A DNA stretch of 37,276 nt, from positions 1 to 37,276 of the forward strand of contig RRZV01000077.1 in assembly GCA_003931895.1 (NCBI GenBank), read 5' to 3'. This document shows, piece by piece, positions 26,816 to 35,900 of this stretch (position 1 is the first letter of the stretch; each line of letters starts with the position of its first letter). Source of the stretch: Mesohalobacter salilacus. GTDB taxonomy: Bacteria; Bacteroidota; Bacteroidia; Flavobacteriales; Flavobacteriaceae. The notes under the pieces are model-generated. The model did no database searches and had not been told where the DNA came from. It saw only the letters and a program-made list of their open reading frames with translations. The translations under genes and the position numbers were made by a program.

Positions 26816-27928
26816 ATGAAATACTACATCATAGCTGGCGAAGCTTCAGGTGATTTGCACGCTTCAAATCTGATGAAAGCTTTACAACAAATTGATGCTC
26901 AAGCCAATTTTAGGTTTTGGGGTGGCGACTTAATGGCCAATGTTGGCGGAACTCTCGTCAAGCATTATAAAGACTTGGCCTTTATGGGATTCGCCGAAGT
27001 GCTTATGAATCTGAGAACAATTTTTAAAAATATTAAATATTGCAAGCAAGATATTCAAGAATTTCAACCAGATGTGATTGTATTTATTGATTATCCAGGT
27101 TTTAATTTCCGCATAGCCAAATGGGCAAAACAACAAGGTTTTAAAACCCACTATTATATTTCACCTCAAATTTGGGCGTGGAAAGAAAATCGTATCAAAG
27201 CCATTAAACGCGATATTGATGAAATGTATGTGATTTTACCTTTTGAAAAAGAATTTTACGAAAAGAAACACGATTTTCCCGTGCATTTTGTGGGTCATCC
27301 ACTTTTAGATGCGATTAGAGATTTTAAGCCTCAAAGCGAAGAAGAGTTTATAAAAACACATCAACTTTTAGACAAGCCCATCATTGCGCTTTTACCCGGC
27401 AGTCGAAAGCAGGAAATTTCAAAAATGCTAAGTATAATGCTGAGCGTAGTTGATGACTATCCAGAATATCAATTTGTCATTGCAGGCGCACCAGGACAAG
27501 AGGCTGAATTTTACGAACAATTTAACGCCAAAAAACGCGTGTCTTATGTTCAAAATAAAACCTATGATTTGCTGAGTGTGTCCATTGCAGCCTTGGTGAC
27601 TTCTGGAACAGCAACCCTAGAAACGGCTTTGTTTAAAGTGCCAGAAGTGGTGTGTTACAAAGGCAATTTTTTATCATATCACATTGCAAAACGCATCATT
27701 AACTTAGATTATATTTCGTTAGTCAACCTCATTATGGATAAGCCTGTAGTAAAGGAGTTAATTCAAAGTGAATTGAATTCTAAAAACTTAAAAAATGAGC
27801 TCCATAAAATTTTAGATACTGATAAGAGAAAACAACTATTTTTAGACTATTTCGATTTAGAGCAAAAACTCGGTGGAGCAGGCGCGAGCCAAAAAACGGC
27901 TAAGCTTATATTTGAAAAAATACAGTAA
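26816..27928 (+). CDS. lpxB: LpxB, lipid-A-disaccharide synthase
   Basis: LpxB joins UDP-2,3-diacylglucosamine and lipid X to form the lipid A disaccharide at the cytoplasmic face of the inner membrane. The 370-residue GT19 enzyme starts with YYIIAGEASGDLHASNLM, the family signature. It has FIDYPGFNFRIAKWAK, YYISPQIWAWKENRIK, VGHPLLD, LPGSRKQEI and the late VTSGTATLETALF. Length matches the family. lpxH, encoding the preceding step that makes lipid X, follows 11 bases downstream, which fits a lipid A operon. Confidence 0.97.
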   Translation: MKYYIIAGEASGDLHASNLMKALQQIDAQANFRFWGGDLMANVGGTLVKHYKDLAFMGFAEVLMNLRTIFKNIKYCKQDIQEFQPDVIVFIDYPGFNFRIAKWAKQQGFKTHYYISPQIWAWKENRIKAIKRDIDEMYVILPFEKEFYEKKHDFPVHFVGHPLLDAIRDFKPQSEEEFIKTHQLLDKPIIALLPGSRKQEISKMLSIMLSVVDDYPEYQFVIAGAPGQEAEFYEQFNAKKRVSYVQNKTYDLLSVSIAALVTSGTATLETALFKVPEVVCYKGNFLSYHIAKRIINLDYISLVNLIMDKPVVKELIQSELNSKNLKNELHKILDTDKRKQLFLDYFDLEQKLGGAGASQKTAKLIFEKIQ

Positions 27929-27939
27929 ATTCGCAATTT

Positions 27940-28707
27940 ATGACCGAAAGTATACAATTGTCTAAAGGAAAATCGGCCTATTTTGCCAGCGATAGCCATC
28001 TTGGTGCACCTAATCATGAAGCGAGCAGAGTTCGTGAACGCAAATTGGTGAATTGGCTTGATGAAATTAAGCAAGACGCTGAGGTTATTTTTTTGTTAGG
28101 CGATTTATTTGATTTTTGGTTTGAATATAAAACCGTTGTACCAAAAGGCTTCGTCAGAATTCTCGGCAAACTTGCTGAAATTACCGATGCGGGAATTCCA
28201 GTTCATTTTTTTGTCGGTAACCACGATTTATGGATGAAAGATTATTTTCAAAAAGAATTAAACATACCAGTTTACCATAAACCCCAAGTGTTTAAAATTA
28301 ATGACAAACAATTTTTTATTGGTCACGGCGATGGTTTAGGGCCGCATGATAAAGGCTACAAACGAATGAAAAAAGTGTTTACCAATCCCTTTTGTCAATG
28401 GTTGTTCAGGTGGTTACATCCAGATTTAGGCGTACGATTGGCGCAACATTTATCGGTAAAAAACAAGTTGATTTCAGGTGAAGAAGACGCTAAATTTCTC
28501 GGCGAAGACAATGAGTGGTTAGTGCAATACGCCAAGCAAAAATTAAGCGAACAGCATTATGATTATTTTATTTTTGGCCATCGCCATTTGCCACTAAATA
28601 TCCAATTGAAATCAAATAGCCAATATATTAATCTTGGGGATTGGATAAAATATTTCACCTACGGTAAGTTTGACGGCAAAGAATTTCTACTAGATAACTT
28701 AAAGTAA
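27940..28707 (+). CDS. lpxH: LpxH, UDP-2,3-diacylglucosamine diphosphatase
   Basis: LpxH cleaves UDP-2,3-diacylglucosamine to lipid X and UMP, directly before the LpxB step. This 255-residue calcineurin-fold phosphoesterase has the metal ligands in order: ASDSHLGAP (Asp18, His20), LLGDLFDFWFEY, VGNHDLWM, a GHGDGLG segment and FGHRHLP near the C-terminus. The pattern and pairing with lpxB favour LpxH over a general phosphoesterase. The gene ends 8 bases before the convergent tatA stop with no terminator in the gap. Confidence 0.92.
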   Translation: MTESIQLSKGKSAYFASDSHLGAPNHEASRVRERKLVNWLDEIKQDAEVIFLLGDLFDFWFEYKTVVPKGFVRILGKLAEITDAGIPVHFFVGNHDLWMKDYFQKELNIPVYHKPQVFKINDKQFFIGHGDGLGPHDKGYKRMKKVFTNPFCQWLFRWLHPDLGVRLAQHLSVKNKLISGEEDAKFLGEDNEWLVQYAKQKLSEQHYDYFIFGHRHLPLNIQLKSNSQYINLGDWIKYFTYGKFDGKEFLLDNLK

Positions 28708-28715
28708 CGAGTAGC

Positions 28716-28910
28716 TTATTTCAAATTCTTTTTGTCTTCCTCAGAGGTTTGTTCATCTTCTTTAGAGGCATCTTTAAATTCTTTGATGCCACTGCCAAGA
28801 CCGCGCATTAATTCAGGGATTTTTTTACCACCAAAAAGAAGTAATATGGCAACACCTATAATTACCCATTGCCAAGGTCCCATTACAAAAATTACGTTGA
28901 GTGAATGCAT
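28716..28910 (-). CDS. tatA: TatA/E-type twin-arginine translocase subunit
   Basis: TatA oligomers form the pathway for folded proteins carrying twin-arginine signals. The 64-residue protein has one N-terminal membrane helix ([16 protein letters not shown]), then the family hinge and amphipathic helix [20 protein letters not shown], and a charged tail. A Met at residue 10 is a possible alternative start. The NosZ in this window uses a Sec/lipoprotein signal, so this TatA is not needed for it. No tatC is present here. Confidence 0.95.
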   Translation of the reverse strand: MHSLNVIFVMGPWQWVIIGVAILLLFGGKKIPELMRGLGSGIKEFKDASKEDEQTSEEDKKNLK

Positions 28911-28929
28911 ATATCAATGATTTGAACTG

Positions 28930-28937
28930 CAAATTTA
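28930..28937 (-). promoter_or_regulatory. Predicted -7 element of tatA
   Basis: The minus strand reads TAAATTTG, a perfect TAnnTTTG match 20 bases before the tatA start codon. Confidence 0.55.
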
Positions 28938-29061
28938 ATTAATATATAGTGATTATTCAGACTTTATGATTAAATTGTTTTAAGTTGAATGAATGCTTTT
29001 TGTGTTTTATAATAATTTTTGAAAATTATAAAATAAGTTAACCTCGTATTAACAGCATAAC

Positions 29062-29083
29062 TTAACAACAATTGTTAATTTTG
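29062..29083 (+). promoter_or_regulatory. Promoter and inverted repeat upstream of the YtxH gene
   Basis: TAATTTTG (29076-29083) is a perfect -7 match 25 bases before the YtxH ATG. A perfect 7-bp inverted repeat, TTAACAA-CAA-TTGTTAA (29062-29078), ends inside it. A protein bound there would block or guide RNA polymerase, so this may be an operator; no regulator is encoded nearby. Confidence 0.5.
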
Positions 29084-29107
29084 AATAAACATTAAAAATA
29101 ATACATT

Positions 29108-29458
29108 ATGTCAAACAACACAGGAAATACAATCGTAGCATTACTAACTGGAGCAGCTATTGGTGCTGGTTTTGGTTTACTTTATGCACCACAAAGTGGA
29201 AAAGAAACCAGAGAGCAACTTTTAGAAGAAGCTGGTAAAGCTAAAGATAAATTGGGTAAGGAATATGAAGATTTATCTTCTCAGGTTACTGAATTTGCTG
29301 ATTCTGCTAAAAGTAAATTTGAAAAGCGAATAGATAAACTTTTTAAGTCTGCCAACAACCAAGCAGATGATATTTTAGCTAATATGGAATCTGAATTAGA
29401 GGATTTGAGAAAAAAAAACGCCGATTTAGTAAAGGAGCTTGATAAACTAAAAGCTTAA
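29108..29458 (+). CDS. YtxH-domain stress/envelope protein
   Basis: This 116-residue protein belongs to the YtxH family. It has a short polar N-terminus, a glycine/alanine-rich membrane segment (TIVALLTGAAIGAGFGLLYAP) and then the typical SGKETREQLLEEAGKAKDKL. A long charged helical, coiled-coil-like tail follows. The family has no established biochemical role; in Bacillus relatives it is linked to general stress. It is the first of three closely packed genes (next start one base after its stop), which probably act together at the cell envelope. Confidence 0.85.
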   Translation: MSNNTGNTIVALLTGAAIGAGFGLLYAPQSGKETREQLLEEAGKAKDKLGKEYEDLSSQVTEFADSAKSKFEKRIDKLFKSANNQADDILANMESELEDLRKKNADLVKELDKLKA

Positions 29459-29459
29459 A

Positions 29460-29813
29460 ATGTCTGACCAAAAAAAAATAGGGCAGCATCTTAATAACTT
29501 ATCCGACGATGCTAAAACTTATATTGAAAGTGAAATAGCTTACTTTAAGCTTGATGCGTACAAAAAGCTCATTAAAGCAACTTCAGCATTATTGAGGTTT
29601 GTAGTTAATGCTGGCATTGTGTTACTTATTTTTGCTTTTCTTTCAATAGGTTTAGGTTTATTACTTGGTAAATTAATAGGCTATTATTACGTCGGATTTT
29701 TTATTATAGCAGGTATTTATTTTATACTTTTATTAATAATGATATTTTTTGGAAAATCTTTTATTCAAAATTCTGTTTTGAAAATTTATAATCGAATTTT
29801 TGAAGATATTTAA
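29460..29813 (+). CDS. Holin-superfamily-like membrane protein (Phage_holin_3_6/DUF1469 type)
   Basis: This is a 117-residue protein with a charged N-terminal helix (SDDAKTYIESEIAYFKLDAYKK written in part) and a hairpin of two long membrane segments (about 47-70 and 75-98). This layout is that of the chromosomal Phage_holin_3_6 family, which commonly sits beside YtxH genes. The name reflects sequence family only: nothing suggests a lytic phage function, and no phage genes are near. It starts one base after the YtxH gene. Confidence 0.7.
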   Translation: MSDQKKIGQHLNNLSDDAKTYIESEIAYFKLDAYKKLIKATSALLRFVVNAGIVLLIFAFLSIGLGLLLGKLIGYYYVGFFIIAGIYFILLLIMIFFGKSFIQNSVLKIYNRIFEDI

Positions 29814-29825
29814 TTTTAAAATATT

Positions 29826-30041
29826 TTGAGAAATTATCAATCCATAGAAGAAATAGACAAACATCTTAAGATATTAAGATTACAAGCTGACATCCACAAG
29901 CAAAGGGCTGAAATAGACTTTAAATACATTAAGCATTCTCTTAAGCCTACTAATTTATTTGCCGAATTTGTAGCGATGCTGAGTCAAAAATATCTGTATA
30001 AAAAAATTATACAGATCATCATGAAAAAAATTAGGTTATAA
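29826..30041 (+). CDS. Small conserved protein of the YtxH/holin module
   Basis: This 71-residue protein starts at a TTG codon (TTG AGA AAT) 12 bases after the holin-like gene. No ATG in frame gives a better N-terminus. It has a helical charged first half (YQSIEEIDKHLKILRLQ) and a basic C-terminal half (KYLYKKIIQIIMKKIRL). It resembles small flavobacterial proteins found after YtxH and holin-like genes (I recall DUF6327, unverified). No function is known. It is followed immediately by a bidirectional terminator. Confidence 0.7.
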   Translation: MRNYQSIEEIDKHLKILRLQADIHKQRAEIDFKYIKHSLKPTNLFAEFVAMLSQKYLYKKIIQIIMKKIRL

Positions 30042-30073
30042 AAAAAGCACTCAAATTTTGAGTGCTTTTTTTT
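30040..30073. terminator. Bidirectional intrinsic terminator
   Basis: A perfect inverted repeat, AGCACTCAAA/TTTGAGTGCT (30046-30066), is flanked by a run of A on the left and eight T on the right. It can therefore end both the plus-strand YtxH module and the minus-strand DUF177-rpmF transcript arriving from the other side. Confidence 0.85.
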
Positions 30074-30096
30074 ACTTTATACCTTTTCTAGAAGAA

Positions 30097-30297
30097 TTAT
30101 TCAACTTCTACTTCCTCTGTATTATCAATCAAGATTTGACCTCTGTAATATAATTTACCTTCATGCCAGTGAGCTCTGTGATACAAATGCGCTTCGCCAG
30201 TTGTTGGATCGGTTGCAATTTGTGGCATTTCAGCTTTAATGTGCGTTCTTCGTTTATCTCTACGTGTTTTTGAGGTTTTTCTTTTTGGATGTGCCAT
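30097..30297 (-). CDS. rpmF: 50S ribosomal protein L32, cysteine-free form
   Basis: Ribosomal protein L32 sits on the large subunit near the peptide exit region. The 66-residue sequence starts with the family signature [19 protein letters not shown] and has a [12 protein letters not shown] segment with an acidic tail. There is no cysteine at all, so the zinc-ribbon form is excluded. A related position, often Cys in other L32 proteins, is Asp (ATDPTTG). It follows the DUF177 gene by 3 bases, the common yceD-rpmF pairing. Confidence 0.96.
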   Translation of the reverse strand: MAHPKRKTSKTRRDKRRTHIKAEMPQIATDPTTGEAHLYHRAHWHEGKLYYRGQILIDNTEEVEVE

Positions 30298-30300
30298 AAC

Positions 30301-30837
30301 TCAGTCTTTAAGTAATTTTTTTAATTTATCCCAACGTGGGTCTATTTCTTTGTTTTTTAAATTGTCTTCTTTATCAATGCTGTGCTGATTTAATTTTTCA
30401 AGAATTTCAGAATCTAATGTTCCATCTTCCACGCCAGGATGTATTTTTTTTTGAGGTATTGCTAAAATTACACATTCATATATGAACTGTTCGATTTGAA
30501 ATTCATACTGTCCATGTGGAATATATAATAGTTCATCATCTACTTCTTTAAATTCATCTCCAAACTTAACTACTAAAGATAAGCTGTTTTCAATGGGTAA
30601 ATTGAAAGATTCTAAAGTCAAATCACACTCAACCTCAACTTGCCCTTTGATATGAAAATCAAATTCAAGATGTGTACTTTTCTTAATCAAATTAACTTCA
30701 ACTTGAATATCCGATTTTAGAAATTCTTGGTAATCAAATTCATCAAAGAACGCATTATTTATCTTATATTCAAATTGATGTTCTCCTTCTTTAAGCCCTA
30801 CAAAATGAATGGCATAATCTTCAAGATTCAACATCAC
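30301..30837 (-). CDS. DUF177/YceD-family protein upstream of rpmF
   Basis: This 178-residue acidic, soluble protein matches the DUF177 (YceD) family in layout. It has a beta-rich N-terminus, a central GQVEVECDLTLESFNLP segment and a C-terminal KEIDPRWDKLKKLLKD. The family is conserved next to rpmF and has been linked to 23S rRNA accumulation and large-subunit assembly in bacteria and plastids. Only one Cys of the central motif remains here. It is cotranscribed with rpmF, and a palindrome covers its promoter. Confidence 0.85.
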   Translation of the reverse strand: MMLNLEDYAIHFVGLKEGEHQFEYKINNAFFDEFDYQEFLKSDIQVEVNLIKKSTHLEFDFHIKGQVEVECDLTLESFNLPIENSLSLVVKFGDEFKEVDDELLYIPHGQYEFQIEQFIYECVILAIPQKKIHPGVEDGTLDSEILEKLNQHSIDKEDNLKNKEIDPRWDKLKKLLKD

Positions 30838-30851
30838 TACATCAATTTTGA

Positions 30852-30880
30852 GTTTGCAAATATAAAAAATATTTGCAAAC
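30852..30880. promoter_or_regulatory. 12-bp perfect inverted repeat over the DUF177-rpmF promoter
   Basis: GTTTGCAAATAT (30852-30863) and ATATTTGCAAAC (30869-30880) are perfect inverted copies separated by AAAAA. The left arm includes the plus-strand CAAATATA (30857-30864), which on the minus strand is a perfect -7 element TATATTTG, 20 bases before the DUF177 start. The dyad therefore spans roughly -7 to -30 and looks like an operator. A hairpin in RNA is less likely because transcription should begin inside the left part. Confidence 0.55.
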
Positions 30881-30915
30881 TATAAGGGTTTAAAACTTAA
30901 TTTTATATTGCGCTA

Positions 30916-31968
30916 TTATTTGATTTTTAGAGGGTTTTCAATCAATAGTTTGTATTCCTCTCTATTTTTATAAATCCTAAGAGCTTCAAAAACCGCTTTT
31001 GTAAAAGAACTCGGGTTGGCTTCATTCTTTCCAGCGATATCAAAACCCGTCCCGTGGTCTGGAGAAGTTCTTATAAAATTTAGACCAGCTGTAAAGTTAA
31101 CACCTTCTCCAAAAGATAAGGTTTTAAATGGAATCAAGCCTTGATCGTGATAGGCTGCAATTATTGCATCAAAATTTTTATAATTTTTAGACCCAAAAAA
31201 ACTATCAGCGGCATAAGGTCCAAAAACATAATGTTCAGTTTTGTTGATTTCTGCTAAGGTTGGTTTGATGACTTCGTCGTCTTCTTTGCCAATTACACCG
31301 TTATCTCCTGTATGTGGATTGATTCCTAAAACAGCAATTTTTGGTACATCTATTTGATAATCTTGCTTTAATGATTGCTTTACGGTCTGAATTTTTTGTT
31401 TAATCCGTTCTGGTGTAATATGTTTTGAAATATCTTTTATTGGAACATGGTCGGTTAACAATCCAACTTTTATTGATTCAGATACCATAAACATTAAAGC
31501 TTTACCTCCAAATTCTTGCTCCAAAAAATCTGTATGGCCAGGAAAGTTAAAGTCGTCTGCTTGAATGTTGTTTTTGTGTATTGGTGCGGTAACCAAAACA
31601 TCAACTTGATTGTTTTTTACTGCATCGACAGCGGCGCGTAAGGATTTTATAGAAAATGCGCCTGCGGCTTTGTGTTCTTGACCAAATTCTATTTTTGGGT
31701 TGTTTTTCCAGGCATTAACTACGTTAATTTTTCCTTCAACTGCCTTTTCAGGAGAATTTACACCTTGAAATCTTAAATTAAGTTTAAAATGTCTTTTCAG
31801 AAAGGACAACATTTTAGAATGGGCAAAAATTATTGGTGTGCAGAACTCCAGCATCCTTTCATCTTCAAATGTTTTTAGAATAATTTCAGAACCAATACCA
31901 TTAATATCACCGATACTAATGCCAACTTTTGGAAGTTTATGTTGAGATTTTGCAGTTTTATTTACCAT
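30916..31968 (-). CDS. pdxA: PdxA, 4-hydroxythreonine-4-phosphate dehydrogenase
   Basis: PdxA oxidises 4-phosphohydroxy-L-threonine in the DXP-dependent route to pyridoxal phosphate. The 350-residue protein has the N-terminal GISIGDINGIGSEI, the metal-site motif FPGHTDFLEQEFGG and the substrate segment AVLGINPHTGDNG. The metal-binding motif AAYHDQGLIPFK and RTSPDHGTGFDIAG follow. These His residues (in GHTD, NPHTGD and YHDQG) bind the divalent metal. No pdxJ is adjacent. It is divergent from ribE and 78 bases upstream of the DUF177 start. Confidence 0.97.
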   Translation of the reverse strand: MVNKTAKSQHKLPKVGISIGDINGIGSEIILKTFEDERMLEFCTPIIFAHSKMLSFLKRHFKLNLRFQGVNSPEKAVEGKINVVNAWKNNPKIEFGQEHKAAGAFSIKSLRAAVDAVKNNQVDVLVTAPIHKNNIQADDFNFPGHTDFLEQEFGGKALMFMVSESIKVGLLTDHVPIKDISKHITPERIKQKIQTVKQSLKQDYQIDVPKIAVLGINPHTGDNGVIGKEDDEVIKPTLAEINKTEHYVFGPYAADSFFGSKNYKNFDAIIAAYHDQGLIPFKTLSFGEGVNFTAGLNFIRTSPDHGTGFDIAGKNEANPSSFTKAVFEALRIYKNREEYKLLIENPLKIK

Positions 31969-32042
31969 AAGTTATAGAAGTCAATGAAAGCTAAATAAAA
32001 ATTAATGTAGCGTTTTAAAAGTGCTATACTTTTTATTTAAGC

Positions 32043-32063
32043 TAAATTTGCATGGCAAAGATA
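32043..32063. promoter_or_regulatory. Back-to-back -7 elements of ribE and pdxA
   Basis: TAAATTTG (32043-32050, plus strand) is a perfect -7 element for ribE, 31 bases before its ATG. CAAAGATA (32056-32063) is TATCTTTG on the minus strand, a perfect -7 for pdxA. Only five bases separate them, so both promoters share one site and polymerases should exclude each other. The pdxA leader would be about 84 bases. Confidence 0.5.
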
Positions 32064-32081
32064 ATTAAATAAATCTGCAAT

Positions 32082-32678
32082 ATGTTTACAGGAATCATTG
32101 AAGAAATTGGTCAAGTTGTTAATATTGAAAAAGACAACACAAATATTCATTTGGACATCAAAGCGAGTATAGCAAATCAGCTCAAAATAGATCAAAGCGT
32201 TTCTCATAATGGAGTTTGCCTTACTGTAGTTTCAATTGATGATTCAAAAAAAACTTATCGTGTTACGGCTATTGACGAAACCCTTAATAAAACCAATTTA
32301 GGCACATTACAAGTAGGTGATTTTTTAAACTTAGAGCGTGGTGTTCAACTCAACTCTCGTCTTGATGGACATATTGTTCAAGGTCATGTTGATCAGACTG
32401 CAACTTGTATTGAGGCCAAAGAGCACGATGGAAGCTGGACGTATCGGTTTGAGTATAACCCAAAACAACAAAATGTAACTATAGAAAAAGGCTCAATTAC
32501 TATTAACGGTGTAAGTTTGACAGTTGTTGATAGCGAAATTAACGCTTTTAGTGTTGCCATTATTCCTTATACTTTCGAGCATACCACTTTTAGATATCTA
32601 AATAAAGGTGATACAGTAAATTTAGAATTTGATGTGATTGGTAAATATGTTAAGAGGCTTATGGGATTGAAAAATTAA
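32082..32678 (+). CDS. ribE: Riboflavin synthase, alpha subunit
   Basis: This trimeric enzyme converts two molecules of 6,7-dimethyl-8-ribityllumazine into riboflavin and a pyrimidine product. The 198-residue protein has the diagnostic start MFTGIIEEIGQV and two repeated lumazine-binding halves: SHNGVCLTVV and GHIVQGHVD around the first barrel, TINGVSLTVVD and FEHTTFRYL in the second. Length matches the family. No other rib genes are nearby. A 10-bp inverted repeat (32676-32685 and 32712-32721) follows the stop, but without a T tract. Confidence 0.97.
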   Translation: MFTGIIEEIGQVVNIEKDNTNIHLDIKASIANQLKIDQSVSHNGVCLTVVSIDDSKKTYRVTAIDETLNKTNLGTLQVGDFLNLERGVQLNSRLDGHIVQGHVDQTATCIEAKEHDGSWTYRFEYNPKQQNVTIEKGSITINGVSLTVVDSEINAFSVAIIPYTFEHTTFRYLNKGDTVNLEFDVIGKYVKRLMGLKN

Positions 32679-32913
32679 ATTACTTTTAAAATATTGTCAA
32701 ACAAAACCTATAAGTAATTTACTGTTTATCAATTATTAGGAAGGATTCATGTAATTAAAACTATATCACTAATTTTTGTTTTAAGAGTAGTTTTAAATTC
32801 TATTTGTATTGCTTTGGTGATTTTAAATAGATATTAATCTTCATTTTAACAGAAAAATATCTTAAAATTTAATAATATTGAATTTTATACTGAAGTATTA
32901 TTTCCGCAATTTT

Positions 32914-35900
32914 ATGAAAATCAACTTATATTTATATGCTCTAGTTTTATATTTTTTAACTGCTTATAACTTAAATGCACAAGATGATGAGGAATGTAAT
33001 ACAGGGTTAGATATCCATATTGCTAATGATATTTCTGGTTCAGTTGATGCAACTGAATTTCAACAATCAAAAGATTTTATTACTCAATTAGGCTTATCAT
33101 TTGCCGGTTCTCTTGGAACTGATGATACCGAGACTAGAATTTCAATCAGTAATTGGTCATCAGGCCCTGGAAATTTTTTAGAATTTAATTTTCCTGTTGC
33201 AGGTCCAAATTATACTACTGAAATTTCAGATATTGTCGCGTTTGGTGAATCTCCAAGACCATTCTCTGGTGGAACAGATATCTATACTGCACTTTTAAAC
33301 GCTTTTAATTGGGTAAATCAAAACCCAATACCAAATAGGAGTGTTCCTAAAGTAATTGTACTTTTAACTGATGCATTTTGTGATCAAATCCCAGCTAATC
33401 TCACTGATTTAGCAAATCAAATAAAAAGTCAAGGTATTGTGATTATACTATTGGCAGTTGATGACGCTGCAGACTGTACATCAATACAAGGAACTAATGT
33501 GGCTTCACCCAACGGCTATTTTAGTGCATCAAATTATACAGCACTTCAAAACAATGCTGTTACTTTTGTTCAAGATATAACTCAAGTAGGGTGCGACGGT
33601 GACCCACCAGACTTATCTAATGCTTTTGATCTTACTATTGAGCTTTTTAATTATGAACTTATAAACTGTAACCCTGGACCACCAGAAGGCTCCGTAGAAT
33701 ATACGATAACAAATAACGACTTGCTAAATCCATTCAACGATATTTTAAAAATATCATTTTATGATGGAGATCCAACAATACCCGGAACTCAATTTCTGTT
33801 TACAGAAGATTTGAATGTTCAAAATATCCCTTCAAATGGAGGTACTTTTAATAGTTTAGTTACTAGTCAAACTTTTTTGAGTGCAACACAATTATATGCT
33901 GTGGTAAACTTTGATGGTAGTACGCCAGGAAATGAGGTGCCCTTACTGTTTTCAAACCTTCCTGACCAGGTTGAAATTGATTCTGAGGAACAAGTCGCTA
34001 ATAATATTTCTGATCCTATAGACAGAATAGATGACGGAAATTGTGCAGAATTTGCCAATATAGATGTTCAAGTCACCAATTCTGGTGTTGGTTGCGATGC
34101 TCAAGTTTTTTATACTGTTGAAGTCTGTAATATTGGAACTGGAAATGCAGTTATGGATGTAAATGATATTAACCATTTACCACCAAGTGGGTTTAATCTT
34201 CAAAGTTTTAATATGATAGGAGCAAACCCTTTTATATCTGATCTTGCTATTGGACCGGAGCAAATTGTATCGATAAATGAAAATGATGAACTCGGTGATG
34301 TAATTGCTGCAGATCTCGATGGTGATGGCGATTTAGATGTAATTTCTGCAAACCTTAATAATGAAAAAGTAGCTTGGTACGCTAACGATGGTGTAGGTAA
34401 TTTTGGTCCTCAACAAGCAATTTCTTCTAATATGGGTACCGCAAGATTAATATATGCTGCAGACCTTGATGCTGATGGTGATCAAGATGTGATTGCTGCT
34501 GGAGACTTCCCTAACGAAATAAGTTGGTTTGAAAATGATGGTAGTGGTAATTTTACAAACCAGCAAATAATATCTTCATCTTTAGAAATTCCAGAAGACA
34601 TCTTTACAGCCGATCTTGAAAATGATGGAGATTTAGATATTTTAGCAGCATTTGGTGATGACAACACAGTAGCTTGGTACCAAAATGATGGTGCTGGAAA
34701 TTTTGGCCCACAACAAGCTATAACTATAAATGCAATTGGAGCAAGTTCTGTTTTTGCTGGAGATTTTGATGGTGATGGCGATTTAGATGTCGTGTCAACT
34801 TCTGCTACAGATGATAAGTTAGCTTGGTACGAAAATGATGGTGTTGGAAATTTTGGACCTGAACAATTTATAGCCATTTCTGCTTCTACCGATGAAGAGG
34901 TTAAAGCGTCAGATTTAAATGGCGATGGTGCAATTGACATTATAGCAACTGGCGCAAATCAAGTTACATGGTTTGAAAATGATGGCACTGGTAATTTTGG
35001 GCCTGAAATATTTATTAGTAATGTTGCTAATTCAGCTCAATCTATATTCATCGTCGACTTCGATAGTGACGGAGATTTAGATGTATTATCTTCATCTGGA
35101 ACATTCACAGCACAGTCCAAAATAAGTTGGTTTGAAAATGACGGTGCAGGAAATTTTGGACCAGAACAATTTATTACAGGAACCATTAATGAGCCTCAAA
35201 CTGTGTTTTCAGGCGATTTTGATGGCGATGATGATCCAGATGTGCTATCAATTTCAACTTCTGAAGATAAAATTGTATGGTATGAAAACCTAATTGTAAC
35301 TAAACTCCCAGCTCAAACCTGTGCTACATACGAATATGTTTATGATATCAATGGATTACCTGCTGGCGATTACGATTACACAGTCGCTGTCGAGGCTGAT
35401 GCTGAAGCTGGCATAAACCCTTTCGTGATATTCAATCCAAACTCAGATTTTAGCTTTGGCACCGAGACAGGTTTGAATGGCTTTGATGGAACAGCAAACA
35501 CAAGTGATGACCTTACCTTTAGCGGGACTTCTTCAGATTGTGTTCCCGGAGAACAAATCGTACTTGATGTTTCTATGACAGGTGATGGAAGCTGTCCCGA
35601 TGATTTCAGTACCGCAACAATAACTATAAACAATCAAAGCGGCTTAACTCTTAACAATACAGTTTTGACTCTTGATCTTTCTGGAGTTGGTGCTATTTTT
35701 AACGGAGAGCCTTATAACCTAACTAACGGACTCGTTCTTGCTGAACCTAACATTTTTGATCCTAACTATCCTAATGTGCCAAATGCTATTTCACAGCAAA
35801 ATGGACCTCAGTCTTTAGATATTTTTAGTTTACCCGGTGGAGTATCTACTTTTAATGTAGATTTTGCAATAGGAACTGCTTTAATAGATTTATCTATAGA

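Noticed and set aside
29460-29813. Holin-like gene as a sign of a prophage
   Set aside because: No endolysin, structural or integrase genes are near; the gene is part of a YtxH module typical of chromosomes.
34482-34940. Open minus-strand frame of 152 codons inside the giant surface gene (also 33867-34176, 35376-35633 and 36996-37247)
   Set aside because: They are antisense to clear VWA, VCBS and GEVED-region coding sequence, are Ser/Pro-biased as expected from the reverse of Asp/Gly-rich repeats, and have no promoter or family resemblance.
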